NCBI RefSeq assembly: GCF_902491705.1
Contig: NZ_CABUIW010000044.1
Coordinates: forward strand, 1-17,802
Reading direction: 5' to 3'
Origin: an uncultured Lactobacillus sp.
GTDB lineage: Bacteria; Bacillota; Bacilli; Lactobacillales; Lactobacillaceae
DNA: 17,802 bases
How positions within the stretch are numbered: position 1 is the stretch's first letter; each line of letters starts with the position of its first letter. The notes under the pieces were generated by a model that saw only the letters and a list, made by a program, of their open reading frames with translations, was not told the origin of the DNA and made no database searches. This document shows, in pieces, positions 7,773 through 14,910 of this stretch. A program made the translations under genes and the position numbers.

Positions 7773-8708
7773 ATGGCTACATTAATTGATTCTGATTTAT
7801 TAACGGCGATTGCAACGCCATTTGATGAAAATAATAAGATTGATTTTGACAGCTTGGAAAAATTAGTCAATCGATTGATCAATTTGGGATGCAATGGCTT
7901 TGTTGTGGGAGGCACTACAGGTGAAACTCCTACTCTTAGCCACGATGAAAAAATTTCTTTGTACAAGCATTTTGGTCAAATCGTTAATGGCCGTGTACCT
8001 GTTATTGCTGGTACAGGAAGCAATAATACTGCAGAAACAATTGAATTTACTAATGAAGTAGCAAAAATTGATGGCATTGATTATACCTTGGTAGTGGTTC
8101 CACCTTACAACAAGCCTAACCAACGCAGCATGATTGCTCACTTTACCGCCGTTAATGAAAAAACTGAGATGCCAATCTTGATTTACAACATTCCAGGTAG
8201 AACTGGCGTCAAGATGGAAAAAGAGACAGTGGTTCAATTATCACATTTAAAGAATATTAAAGGTATCAAGCAATGTGCTTCTTTAGAAGAATTAGAGTAC
8301 ATTATTGAAAATAAAGATGAAGATTTCCAAGTCTTTACAGGTGAAGATACACAAGCTTTAACTGCACGTTTACTTGGAGCAAATGGTGTTATTTCTGTCG
8401 CAAGTCACATCTACACTAAAGAAATGCGTCAAATGTATAACTCATTATATGAAGGAAATTATCCAAGAGCAGCCAAGATCCAACGCTGGTTAACACCAAA
8501 GATGCAAGCTTTATTCATGTATCCATCTCCATCCCCTGTTAAGGCTGTGCTTAATGCTCAAGGCTTTAAGATGGGCGGATGCCGTTTACCACTAGTAAGT
8601 TTAAACGACGAAGAAAAGACAAATTTGGCTAAGCATTTAGGACTAGCTGATAATGCTTTGATGCAAAAATTGCCACTTGATTTAGGAAAGGAATTAGAAA
8701 ATGACTAA
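7773..8708 (+). CDS. dapA: 4-hydroxy-tetrahydrodipicolinate synthase
   Basis: DapA condenses pyruvate with aspartate-4-semialdehyde. It is a TIM-barrel aldolase of 311 residues, slightly longer than the usual 290-300. Visible active-site elements are GGTTGETPTL (46-55, Thr48), Tyr112 in PPYNKP, YNIPGRTG (138-145, Tyr138 and Arg143), and the Schiff-base lysine Lys166 in GIKQC. Together these match the Thr-Tyr-Tyr-Lys set of the family. GGGGAA in the end of ykuR provides the ribosome site for the ATG at 7773. The gene overlaps dapB by eight bases, which suggests coupled translation of two consecutive enzymes. Confidence 0.96.
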   Translation: MATLIDSDLLTAIATPFDENNKIDFDSLEKLVNRLINLGCNGFVVGGTTGETPTLSHDEKISLYKHFGQIVNGRVPVIAGTGSNNTAETIEFTNEVAKIDGIDYTLVVVPPYNKPNQRSMIAHFTAVNEKTEMPILIYNIPGRTGVKMEKETVVQLSHLKNIKGIKQCASLEELEYIIENKDEDFQVFTGEDTQALTARLLGANGVISVASHIYTKEMRQMYNSLYEGNYPRAAKIQRWLTPKMQALFMYPSPSPVKAVLNAQGFKMGGCRLPLVSLNDEEKTNLAKHLGLADNALMQKLPLDLGKELEND

Positions 8709-9483
8709 AAAAGTATTGGTTGCTGGATTTACTGGTGCAATGGGACAAAAAGCCGTTAACTTGGTTAACAGAACAGACGGTTTTGAAGTAGTTGCTGGTA
8801 TGTCACCTACAGCTACAAGTGATGATCCTAAAGAATACAATTTGCCTGCTGAAGCTAAAATTTATAAGAGTCTAGATGAAATTCCTGATCGTGCAGCAGA
8901 TATTTGGATCGATTTTACTACACCTAAAGCAGTTTATAATAATGTCAAGTTTGCTTTAGAACACCATATTTCTCCAGTAGTTGGTACAACTGGAATGAGT
9001 GATGAGCAAGAAGCTGAATTGATTAAAATTTCTCAAAAGGAAAAAGTTGGCGGCTTAATTGCACCAAACTTTGGTATGTCAGCTGTACTTTTGATGAAAT
9101 TTGCTAAAGAAGCAGCTAAATACTTCCCTGATGTAGAAATTATTGAAATGCACCATGCAGATAAGCAAGATGCACCATCAGGTACTGCTTTGGCTACTGC
9201 CAAGATGATTGCTGAAAATAGACCTGAACATCAAACTGCACCAAATGAAGTAGAGACTTTGAAAAACGTCCGCGGTGGAGATTATCAAGGTATTAAAATT
9301 CACTCAGTTCGTTTACCAGGCTATATTGCCCATGAACAAGTTTTATTCGGTGGACCTGGTGAAGCCTTGACTATTAGACAAGATTCATTTGATCGTGAAA
9401 GCTTTATGAGTGGCGTAAAAGTAGCTATCGAAAAAGTTGATCAACTCGATGAATTGGTAATTGGATTGGAAAATATTTTATAA
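8701..9483 (+). CDS. dapB: 4-hydroxy-tetrahydrodipicolinate reductase
   Basis: DapB reduces the DapA product to tetrahydrodipicolinate with NAD(P)H. The 260-residue protein starts with the nucleotide-binding loop GFTGAMGQ (9-16) and has the catalytic segment EMHHADKQDAPSGTA (149-163), with His151, His152 and Lys155 corresponding to the general acid pair and lysine of the family. VRLPGYIAHEQVLFG near residue 205 is the usual C-terminal signature. The ATG lies inside the dapA coding end and uses GGAAAGG about 10 bases upstream. Cofactor preference (NADH or NADPH) is not decided here. Confidence 0.96.
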   Translation: MTKKVLVAGFTGAMGQKAVNLVNRTDGFEVVAGMSPTATSDDPKEYNLPAEAKIYKSLDEIPDRAADIWIDFTTPKAVYNNVKFALEHHISPVVGTTGMSDEQEAELIKISQKEKVGGLIAPNFGMSAVLLMKFAKEAAKYFPDVEIIEMHHADKQDAPSGTALATAKMIAENRPEHQTAPNEVETLKNVRGGDYQGIKIHSVRLPGYIAHEQVLFGGPGEALTIRQDSFDRESFMSGVKVAIEKVDQLDELVIGLENIL

Positions 9484-9495
9484 AGGAGAAAGCTT

Positions 9496-10671
9496 ATGCC
9501 AGAATTAGCTAACGACTTAGGACTAAGCAAGAAAATTACTAACGTAAAGGCTTCAGGGATTAGAATCTTTGATAATAAAGTTTCAACTATTCCTGGTATT
9601 ATCAAGTTGACTTTAGGTGAACCTGATATGAATACTCCTGAACATGTCAAAAAAGCAGCAATCAAGAGTATTGAAGATAATGATTCACACTATGCTCCAC
9701 AAAAAGGAAAGCTTGAATTAAGAAAAGCAATCAGTAAATATTTGAAAAAAGTAACTGGAATTGACTATGACCCAGAAACAGAAATTGTAGTTACAGTTGG
9801 TGCAACTGAAGCAATTAATGCTACGCTTTTTGCAATTTCTAATCCAGGTGATAAAGTCGCAATTCCTACGCCTGTTTTCTCATTATATTGGCCTGTAGCT
9901 ACATTAGCTGATGCAGACTATGTTTTAATGAATACTTCAAAAGATGGCTTCAAGTTAACACCTGCAAAGCTAGAAGAAACTATTAAAGAGAATCCAACGA
10001 TTAAAGCTGTGATTTTGAACTATCCAACTAACCCTACTGGTGTTGAATATAGCGAAGATGAAATTAAAGCTTTAGCTAAGGTAATTAAGGATCATCACTT
10101 GTATGTAATTACAGATGAAATCTACAGCACTTTAACTTATGGTGTTAAGCACTATTCAATTGCCAGTTTAATTCCAGAAAGAGCAATTTATATTTCTGGC
10201 TTATCTAAGTCTCATGCGATGACTGGTTATCGATTAGGTTATGTTGCCGGTCCTGCAAAGATTATGGCAGAAATTGGTAAAGTTCATGGCTTAATGGTTA
10301 CGACTACAACAGATTCATCACAAGCGGCTGCAATTGAAGCACTTGAGAATGGGTTAGATGATCCAGAAGAATATAGAAAAGTTTATCAAAAGCGTCGTGA
10401 CTATGTTTTAAAGGAATTGGCTGAGATGGGGATGCAAGCAGTTAAGCCTGAAGGTGCATTCTACATTTTTGCTAAAATTCCAGCTAAATATGGTCAAGAC
10501 GATATGCAATTTGCATTGGATTTAGCCTTTAAAGAAAAGGTGGGAATTACTCCAGGTAGTGCATTTGGTGATGGCGGCGAAGGATACGTCAGATTATCTT
10601 ATGCATCAAGTGACGAAAACTTGCACGAAGCAATGAAGCGAATGAAGAAATTTTTAAAAGAGGACGAATAA
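9496..10671 (+). CDS. patA: N-acetyl-LL-diaminopimelate aminotransferase (class I/II)
   Basis: A PLP-dependent fold-type I aminotransferase of 391 residues. It shows NYPTNPTG (175-182), ITDEIY (205-210), the PLP lysine Lys238 in SGLSKSHAMTG, and Arg246 in YRLGY, which normally binds the substrate carboxylate. The fold family covers many aspartate and aromatic aminotransferases. The assignment to the acetyl-DAP step rests on the operon, which otherwise lacks the transaminase needed between dapH and ykuR, and on similarity to B. subtilis PatA. A strong AAAGGAG precedes the ATG at 9496. Its stop overlaps the asd start by one base (TAATG). Confidence 0.92.
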   Translation: MPELANDLGLSKKITNVKASGIRIFDNKVSTIPGIIKLTLGEPDMNTPEHVKKAAIKSIEDNDSHYAPQKGKLELRKAISKYLKKVTGIDYDPETEIVVTVGATEAINATLFAISNPGDKVAIPTPVFSLYWPVATLADADYVLMNTSKDGFKLTPAKLEETIKENPTIKAVILNYPTNPTGVEYSEDEIKALAKVIKDHHLYVITDEIYSTLTYGVKHYSIASLIPERAIYISGLSKSHAMTGYRLGYVAGPAKIMAEIGKVHGLMVTTTTDSSQAAAIEALENGLDDPEEYRKVYQKRRDYVLKELAEMGMQAVKPEGAFYIFAKIPAKYGQDDMQFALDLAFKEKVGITPGSAFGDGGEGYVRLSYASSDENLHEAMKRMKKFLKEDE

Positions 10672-11729
10672 TGGTTAAGGAATATAATGTTGCAATTTTA
10701 GGTGCTACTGGTGCCGTTGGTAGAAGAATGATTGATCAATTAGCTAAGTCAACTATTCCTGTAAAAAGTGTTAAGTTATTAGCTTCTAGCCGTTCAGCAG
10801 GCACTGTTTTAAAATTTAGAGATCAAGACTTAACAGTTGAAGAAACTACACCTGATTCTTTTGATGGAATTGATTTGGTTTTATCTTCAGCCGGTGGTGC
10901 TGTTTCTAAGAAATTCTTGCCAGAGGCAGTTAAGCGTGGGGCAGTTTGTGTAGACAATACTAGTGCCTTCAGAATGGAAGAAGATGTACCACTAGTTGTT
11001 CCAGAAGTTAACCCTGAAGCATTAAAGAACCATCATGGCATTATTGCTAATCCAAACTGTTCTACTATTCAAATGGTTATGGCGCTTGAACCAATCAGAA
11101 GAAAGTTTGGTTTAAAGCAAATTATTGTTTCAACTTATCAAGCAGCTTCTGGTGCAGGTCAAGCTGCAATTAATGAATTGAAAAAAGAAGCACAAGATTA
11201 TTTGGATGGTAAAGATATGCAAGAAGATGCTCATATTTTGCCAACTAAAGGTGATAAGAAGCATTACCCATTAGCATTTAATTTGTTGCCTCAAATCGAT
11301 GTCTTAGAAGATAGTGGTTATTCACACGAAGAATGGAAGATGATCCACGAAACTAAGAAGATTATGTTAGGCGATATGAATGCCAAGGATATCAAGGTAA
11401 CTGCAACTTGTGTTAGAGTTCCAGTTCCAATTGCTCACGGTGAAAGTGTCTACTTTACTGTTGAAGATGAAAGTGCAACAACTCAAGATATTATGGATGC
11501 TGTAGCTAACTTCCCAGGTGTTGTCTTAGAAGATGATATTAAGCATCAAATTTACCCACAACCAATTAATGCGGCAGGTAAGCGTGAAACCTTTGTTGGT
11601 CGTATTCGTCCTGACTATGAAAATAAGGGTGCATTTAATATGTGGGTTGTAGCTGATAACTTGCTTAAAGGTGCAGCTTGGAATACAGTTGAAAACGCAG
11701 AATACTTAGTTAAAATGAACTTAATTTAA
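10671..11729 (+). CDS. asd: Aspartate-semialdehyde dehydrogenase
   Basis: Asd reduces aspartyl-4-phosphate to aspartate-4-semialdehyde with NADPH, linking LysC to DapA. The 352-residue protein has GATGAVGRRM (11-20) for nucleotide binding, the nucleophile Cys130 in NPNCST, Gln155 in STYQAASGAGQ, and VPVPIAHGE (249-257) with His255 as the acid/base residue. These are the standard elements of the family. It is last in the operon and coupled to patA through the TAATG junction. Because asd also feeds threonine and methionine synthesis, putting it behind a lysine riboswitch would tie those branches to lysine supply unless another asd or an internal promoter exists. Confidence 0.96.
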   Translation: MVKEYNVAILGATGAVGRRMIDQLAKSTIPVKSVKLLASSRSAGTVLKFRDQDLTVEETTPDSFDGIDLVLSSAGGAVSKKFLPEAVKRGAVCVDNTSAFRMEEDVPLVVPEVNPEALKNHHGIIANPNCSTIQMVMALEPIRRKFGLKQIIVSTYQAASGAGQAAINELKKEAQDYLDGKDMQEDAHILPTKGDKKHYPLAFNLLPQIDVLEDSGYSHEEWKMIHETKKIMLGDMNAKDIKVTATCVRVPVPIAHGESVYFTVEDESATTQDIMDAVANFPGVVLEDDIKHQIYPQPINAAGKRETFVGRIRPDYENKGAFNMWVVADNLLKGAAWNTVENAEYLVKMNLI

Positions 11730-11736
11730 AGAATAT

Positions 11737-11760
11737 AAAAAAGCACTTAGGTGCTTTTTT
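11737..11760 (+). terminator. Terminator of the lysA-asd operon
   Basis: AAAAAAGCAC (11737-11746) pairs with GTGCTTTTTT (11751-11760) around a TTAG loop and continues with T11761. It lies eight bases after the asd stop and closes the lysine operon. Confidence 0.9.
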
Positions 11761-11766
11761 TCTTTG

Positions 11767-11775
11767 TGGTAAAAT
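11767..11775 (+). promoter_or_regulatory. Possible promoter of the serine hydrolase gene
   Basis: TGG followed by TAAAAT (11770-11775) forms an extended -10 directly after the operon terminator. The -35 position overlaps the terminator hairpin and is poor. The predicted leader is short, about 30 bases, with GAGGG at 11796-11800. Confidence 0.4.
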
Positions 11776-11809
11776 ATTTCAGGATTAAATTCAAAGAGGG
11801 TACTTTATA

Positions 11810-12913
11810 TTGAAATATAGAAAACAATTCTGGTTATTTACTGCGTTATTGATTATTATTTGCGGTTTATTTAGTGCACAATCGGTACAGGCTAAGTCTT
11901 ATACCAATAGTCAATTACGTAGTTATGCAAAGAAAACAATGAAGAAGAATCATTTGCATGGGACAATCGTAATTGTGAAAAATGGTCATCGGCAAACCGT
12001 TACTTCAGGTTATGGTTACTATAAACGCCGCATTAAAAATGGTAGCAGTAAATTAGTTTATCCAGTTGGATCATTGCAAAAAATGGTTACTGCAGCTATG
12101 ATCACGCAACTTATTTATAAGCATAAGTTTACGCAAAATACTAAAATATCGCGGTGGTATCCATTATTGAAAAATTCTTCTAAGATTACAGTAGGTAATC
12201 TAATGACACATACTTCTGGAATAGGAGTTAGTGGAACTGAATCAAGTCATGGTATTAGATTCTCTGAAAACGGTGCAATTAATTGGACTGTTGCTAGAGC
12301 TAATCTTTCAAGTAATACTGGTTTAAATAGTTTTAACTACAATAATGCTAACTATGTTTTATTAGCAGGTATTATTCGAAAAGTTACTGGTAAGTCATAT
12401 GCTTCAAACCTTAAGAGCAGAATAATTAAGCCATTGCATTTGCGTCATACATATATTTATAGCAATATTCCACGTTCAAAGACAGACGCAATTTCATATT
12501 TGTATCGTCATGGTAAAAATTATCGGAGTGCTGCATATGCCAATGCTAATGTAGTTTCTCAGCTTCCTGGTGCAGGCAATATGTTTTCTACTGCAGGCGA
12601 CTACTACAAGATTCAGCAGGGTATGTATAATGGTAAAATTTTATCAGCTAGTCAATTCAGCTATATGTCGCATTTAGCTTCTAAGGTAAATACTTATTCA
12701 GGTGGTTTTTACCTTAAGAATGGCGGTACATTGAAGTTAGCATATGGTAACTTCGGCAATACACACTTTGTTAACTGGATGCAATTGACGAAGGATAATA
12801 AAAACGGAATCGTAATGTTCTTAAACCAACCTCATGGCAGTAAGAACCATATTAAGAGTGTAGGTTATGGTATATTGAAGCGAATTAAAACTGGTACTTT
12901 TATTAAAAGATAG
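11810..12913 (+). CDS. Secreted serine hydrolase, beta-lactamase/penicillin-binding fold
   Basis: A 367-residue exported protein. Residues 1-29 are a signal peptide: KYRK, a hydrophobic core, and VQA before Lys29. There is no lipobox. The class C beta-lactamase/D-alanyl-D-alanine carboxypeptidase fold is indicated by GSLQKMV, with Ser88 and Lys91 as the SxxK pair, by LMTHTSGI (131-138), and by YNN (177-179) in the place of the Tyr-x-Asn motif. The third motif, normally KTG or HxG, falls on GNFGN (313-317), with Asn instead of His or Lys. That could mean altered or lost activity. The substrate is unknown; cell-wall peptides or esters are the usual candidates. The start is TTG at 11810 with GAGGG nine bases upstream. 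It has its own putative promoter, so it is not part of the lysine operon. Confidence 0.85.
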   Translation: MKYRKQFWLFTALLIIICGLFSAQSVQAKSYTNSQLRSYAKKTMKKNHLHGTIVIVKNGHRQTVTSGYGYYKRRIKNGSSKLVYPVGSLQKMVTAAMITQLIYKHKFTQNTKISRWYPLLKNSSKITVGNLMTHTSGIGVSGTESSHGIRFSENGAINWTVARANLSSNTGLNSFNYNNANYVLLAGIIRKVTGKSYASNLKSRIIKPLHLRHTYIYSNIPRSKTDAISYLYRHGKNYRSAAYANANVVSQLPGAGNMFSTAGDYYKIQQGMYNGKILSASQFSYMSHLASKVNTYSGGFYLKNGGTLKLAYGNFGNTHFVNWMQLTKDNKNGIVMFLNQPHGSKNHIKSVGYGILKRIKTGTFIKR

Positions 12914-12922
12914 TAGCTAATA

Positions 12923-12953
12923 AAAAAAGAAGAGCTTGAAGCCCTTCTTTTTT
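12923..12953. terminator. Bidirectional terminator between convergent genes
   Basis: An A-rich arm ending in GAAG-A-GC (12923-12935) pairs with GC-C-CTTC followed by T (12941-12953), with one A/C mismatch and a five-base loop. T runs flank it on both strands. It ends the serine hydrolase gene on the + strand and the membrane hydrolase gene, whose stop is at 12955-12957, on the minus strand. Confidence 0.85.
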
Positions 12954-12954
12954 G

Positions 12955-14580
12955 CTATCTATGACTTTTTGGCATATTAGGTCGCTGGCTGAATAATTCG
13001 CCTACCAGCTTGAAGAAACCATATGCAATTAGCAAGACTCCAATTACAATAATTGATCTGCGGTCAAATGCTCGAGGATTTACAATTACGATAATTCCCA
13101 AAGCAAAAGCAATGATTGCTTCAATACCTACAACAATTTTACGAAAAACTCCAGATACCCGACGCAAGATAATATTTCTGAGGCGAATATATGAATAAAT
13201 AATCAAAAATAGTCCTAAGAAATAATGCGCTAAAAAGATTAAAAGCCGATTGTTAGAAATAAGTGCTGTTGATAGAGCAAATACAACTAGATAAGAGATA
13301 ATAAAAAAGTTCTTTTGTCTATCTTTTAATTGAGACTTTGCAGTATTAAGTATCTGATGAACACTAAATCCAATTCCAGTAAATGCGACTAATGCACCAA
13401 AGGCACGGAGAGCATATTGCGGCAAGGTTAAACTGATGATACCTAAGAGAACCAATACCCAGCCAACGATAGTATCTGTAGAAAAGAGTGTTTTAATAAT
13501 TTGTCGACTTTTAATTGTTTGCCAAATTGCGGAAAACAGCGATCCAAAGACGAATCTTGTTCTTCTAGATGAGTCAGTTAGTGAAATTAAAATTGCACCA
13601 AATTCGCCAAAACCATTGTTAGCTAATTCATTGATCTTAGTAGCTCCACCAGCACCTAAAGCTGAGAAGAGGTCATTAGTAAGTGACTCACGCTCTTCTA
13701 AAGTAGCATTACCAATCCATTGGTTAATCAATTGATTATAGATTCTAGATTGTGGATTACGGTGCTTTTTAGTATCAAAATTAGATCCAATGATTTGCCA
13801 GCTATATGCATCATGCTGACTCAAATTCTTTCTCGTACTATTGACGATAGTAGGAGTGATACCTTCTGGTTCAAACAAACGTCCGATAACACTGAATTCA
13901 GGTACGAAGCGGCGTAAAGTATTTTGCAGGTATTTTCTAGGTAATTGTGCCCCAACTTCTTCGGCAATACCTGGTGAATCAAAAGTATAAATTCGCTTAA
14001 TTCGTTTACGTAATTTAGGTTCAATATTAATTGCGGCATATTCAGCTAAGTTGCCGCCTTTTGAGTGGCCACCTAAATAGTAGTCTTCGTCGTCAGCTTT
14101 TAAAATTCTTTCTAGCAGTTTAACTGCTTGCCGCTGAGCAATTGTAACTTTAAAACTAATTTCAAAGTCTTCCTTCCAGCCGATTAATGAATCATCGGTT
14201 CCGCGGAAGGCAATAAAATTAGTACCGTCAGTTAGCGAAATTTTTATAGCACTAAACTGCGTGTGTTCAGTTAAAGTACTGACAAAATATGATAATTCAG
14301 CATCTTTAAATCGATCAGCTTTAGCCATTAATTTGAATAAATCTTGATATTGCTTAGCGTCTGTACGTTCATGATTTGCCGCAAAGTATATTTTAGCGGC
14401 TTTTTCCAAAGTGATTGTTTTACTGCCACTATCAACGATATCCGGTAATTCTAGATATGAAAAAATCGATAAAACTAGTGCGTCAATATCATTAAAAGGT
14501 GATGTGCTAAAGTCAACATCACCACGCCACTTTAAATATGTAAGAATATTGTTATCTGGATACATTTCTACCATCTTCAA
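12955..14580 (-). CDS. DUF2974-type alpha/beta hydrolase with C-terminal membrane domain
   Basis: A 541-residue protein in two parts. Residues 1-300 resemble the Mbeg1-like/DUF2974 lipase-fold family: AFRGTDD (124-130), the nucleophile elbow GGHSKGGNLA (170-179) with Ser173, TFDSPG (199-204) with Asp201, and QHDAYSW (255-261) with His256. That gives a plausible Ser-Asp-His triad on the cytoplasmic side, since no signal peptide is present. Residues 370-528 hold about six hydrophobic helices like the DUF308/HdeD membrane repeat. The substrate is unknown; a membrane-tethered lipase or esterase is an inference. The start is uncertain. TTG at 14580 and ATG at 14574 (third codon) are both possible, and the only purine-rich site is GGGAA at 14594-14598, rather far upstream. 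It is transcribed alone. Confidence 0.82.
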   Translation of the reverse strand: MKMVEMYPDNNILTYLKWRGDVDFSTSPFNDIDALVLSIFSYLELPDIVDSGSKTITLEKAAKIYFAANHERTDAKQYQDLFKLMAKADRFKDAELSYFVSTLTEHTQFSAIKISLTDGTNFIAFRGTDDSLIGWKEDFEISFKVTIAQRQAVKLLERILKADDEDYYLGGHSKGGNLAEYAAINIEPKLRKRIKRIYTFDSPGIAEEVGAQLPRKYLQNTLRRFVPEFSVIGRLFEPEGITPTIVNSTRKNLSQHDAYSWQIIGSNFDTKKHRNPQSRIYNQLINQWIGNATLEERESLTNDLFSALGAGGATKINELANNGFGEFGAILISLTDSSRRTRFVFGSLFSAIWQTIKSRQIIKTLFSTDTIVGWVLVLLGIISLTLPQYALRAFGALVAFTGIGFSVHQILNTAKSQLKDRQKNFFIISYLVVFALSTALISNNRLLIFLAHYFLGLFLIIYSYIRLRNIILRRVSGVFRKIVVGIEAIIAFALGIIVIVNPRAFDRRSIIVIGVLLIAYGFFKLVGELFSQRPNMPKSHR

Positions 14581-14641
14581 TTGAAAAATTTAATTCCCAT
14601 ATCAATTTTAACTTAACTATTGATTGATAGCGTAATGAAAA

Positions 14642-14673
14642 AAGATCTTTTGGTATAAACTTCAAAAGATCTT
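14642..14673 (-). terminator. Minus-strand terminator-like hairpin upstream of the DUF2974 gene
   Basis: AAGATCTTTTG (14642-14652) pairs perfectly over 11 bases with CAAAAGATCTT (14663-14673) around a ten-base loop. On the minus strand the stem ends in six T (complement of A14638-A14643). On the + strand it has no T tail. It lies about 60-70 bases upstream of the DUF2974 start, facing it, so it would either attenuate that gene or end a minus-strand RNA made from 14674-14890. Confidence 0.65.
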
Positions 14674-14706
14674 AAATATTATAATAACATTTGTAATTAT
14701 ATGCGG

Positions 14707-14712
14707 TATAAT
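14707..14712 (+). promoter_or_regulatory. Probable -10 box of the FMN-binding gene leader
   Basis: A perfect TATAAT. The -35 region 17 bases upstream (14684-14689, ATAACA) is weak. Transcription would start near 14719, at the foot of the first hairpin of the structured leader, and leave about 190 bases before the FMN-binding gene. Confidence 0.5.
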
Positions 14713-14716
14713 AAAA

Positions 14717-14821
14717 CAGGTAGAAGGGGATTCTTACTACCTGCGTTGGGTCATAATAAGGACTTATAAAACATTTTGACCCAGAACTTAGTATATCAAT
14801 TATGTTTGAATAATGATATAC
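14717..14821. ncRNA. Run of three hairpins, candidate leader or small RNA
   Basis: Three successive inverted repeats fill this non-coding stretch: CAGGTAG (14717-14723) with CTACCTG (14737-14743); TGGGTCA (14747-14753) with TGACCCA (14777-14783), with a further ATAA/TTAT pairing inside; and GTATATC-A-ATTAT (14791-14803) with ATAAT-GATATAC (14810-14821). They match no riboswitch or small RNA I can name, including FMN, THF, preQ1 and T-box. On the + strand they follow a TATAAT and lead to a terminator-like hairpin before the FMN-binding gene. On the minus strand they lead to the hairpin at 14642-14673. The orientation is undecided. Confidence 0.5.
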
Positions 14822-14860
14822 CTAATTGTAACTTTTTCTTTTATATCCTTTATAAAAATG

Positions 14861-14888
14861 CTTTCATAGAGATATGAAAGTATTTTTT
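14861..14888 (+). terminator. Terminator-like hairpin just before the FMN-binding gene
   Basis: CTTTCATA (14861-14868) pairs with TATGAAAG (14873-14880) over a GAGA loop and is followed by TATTTTTT (14881-14888). It is AT-rich, so its strength is moderate. It ends only 9-10 bases before the ribosome site of the next gene, the arrangement expected of an attenuator. An A-rich flank at 14852-14858 would give a weak T tail on the other strand as well. Confidence 0.6.
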
Positions 14889-14910
14889 GTTTAGAAAAGA
14901 GGATCATATT

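Noticed and set aside
7863..8237. 124-residue minus-strand open frame inside dapA
   Set aside because: It is a shadow of the dapA coding sequence with no start signal, and its composition is not protein-like.
13010..13917. Several + strand open frames across the DUF2974 gene
   Set aside because: All lie antisense to a long, motif-bearing gene and lack ribosome sites.
14717..14821. T-box leader
   Set aside because: There is no T-box consensus (TGGNACC) and no aminoacyl-tRNA synthetase or amino-acid gene downstream.
14717..14890. FMN riboswitch in front of the FMN-binding gene
   Set aside because: The conserved FMN-riboswitch core blocks are absent, and these genes are not usual targets. Only a generic structured leader is supported.
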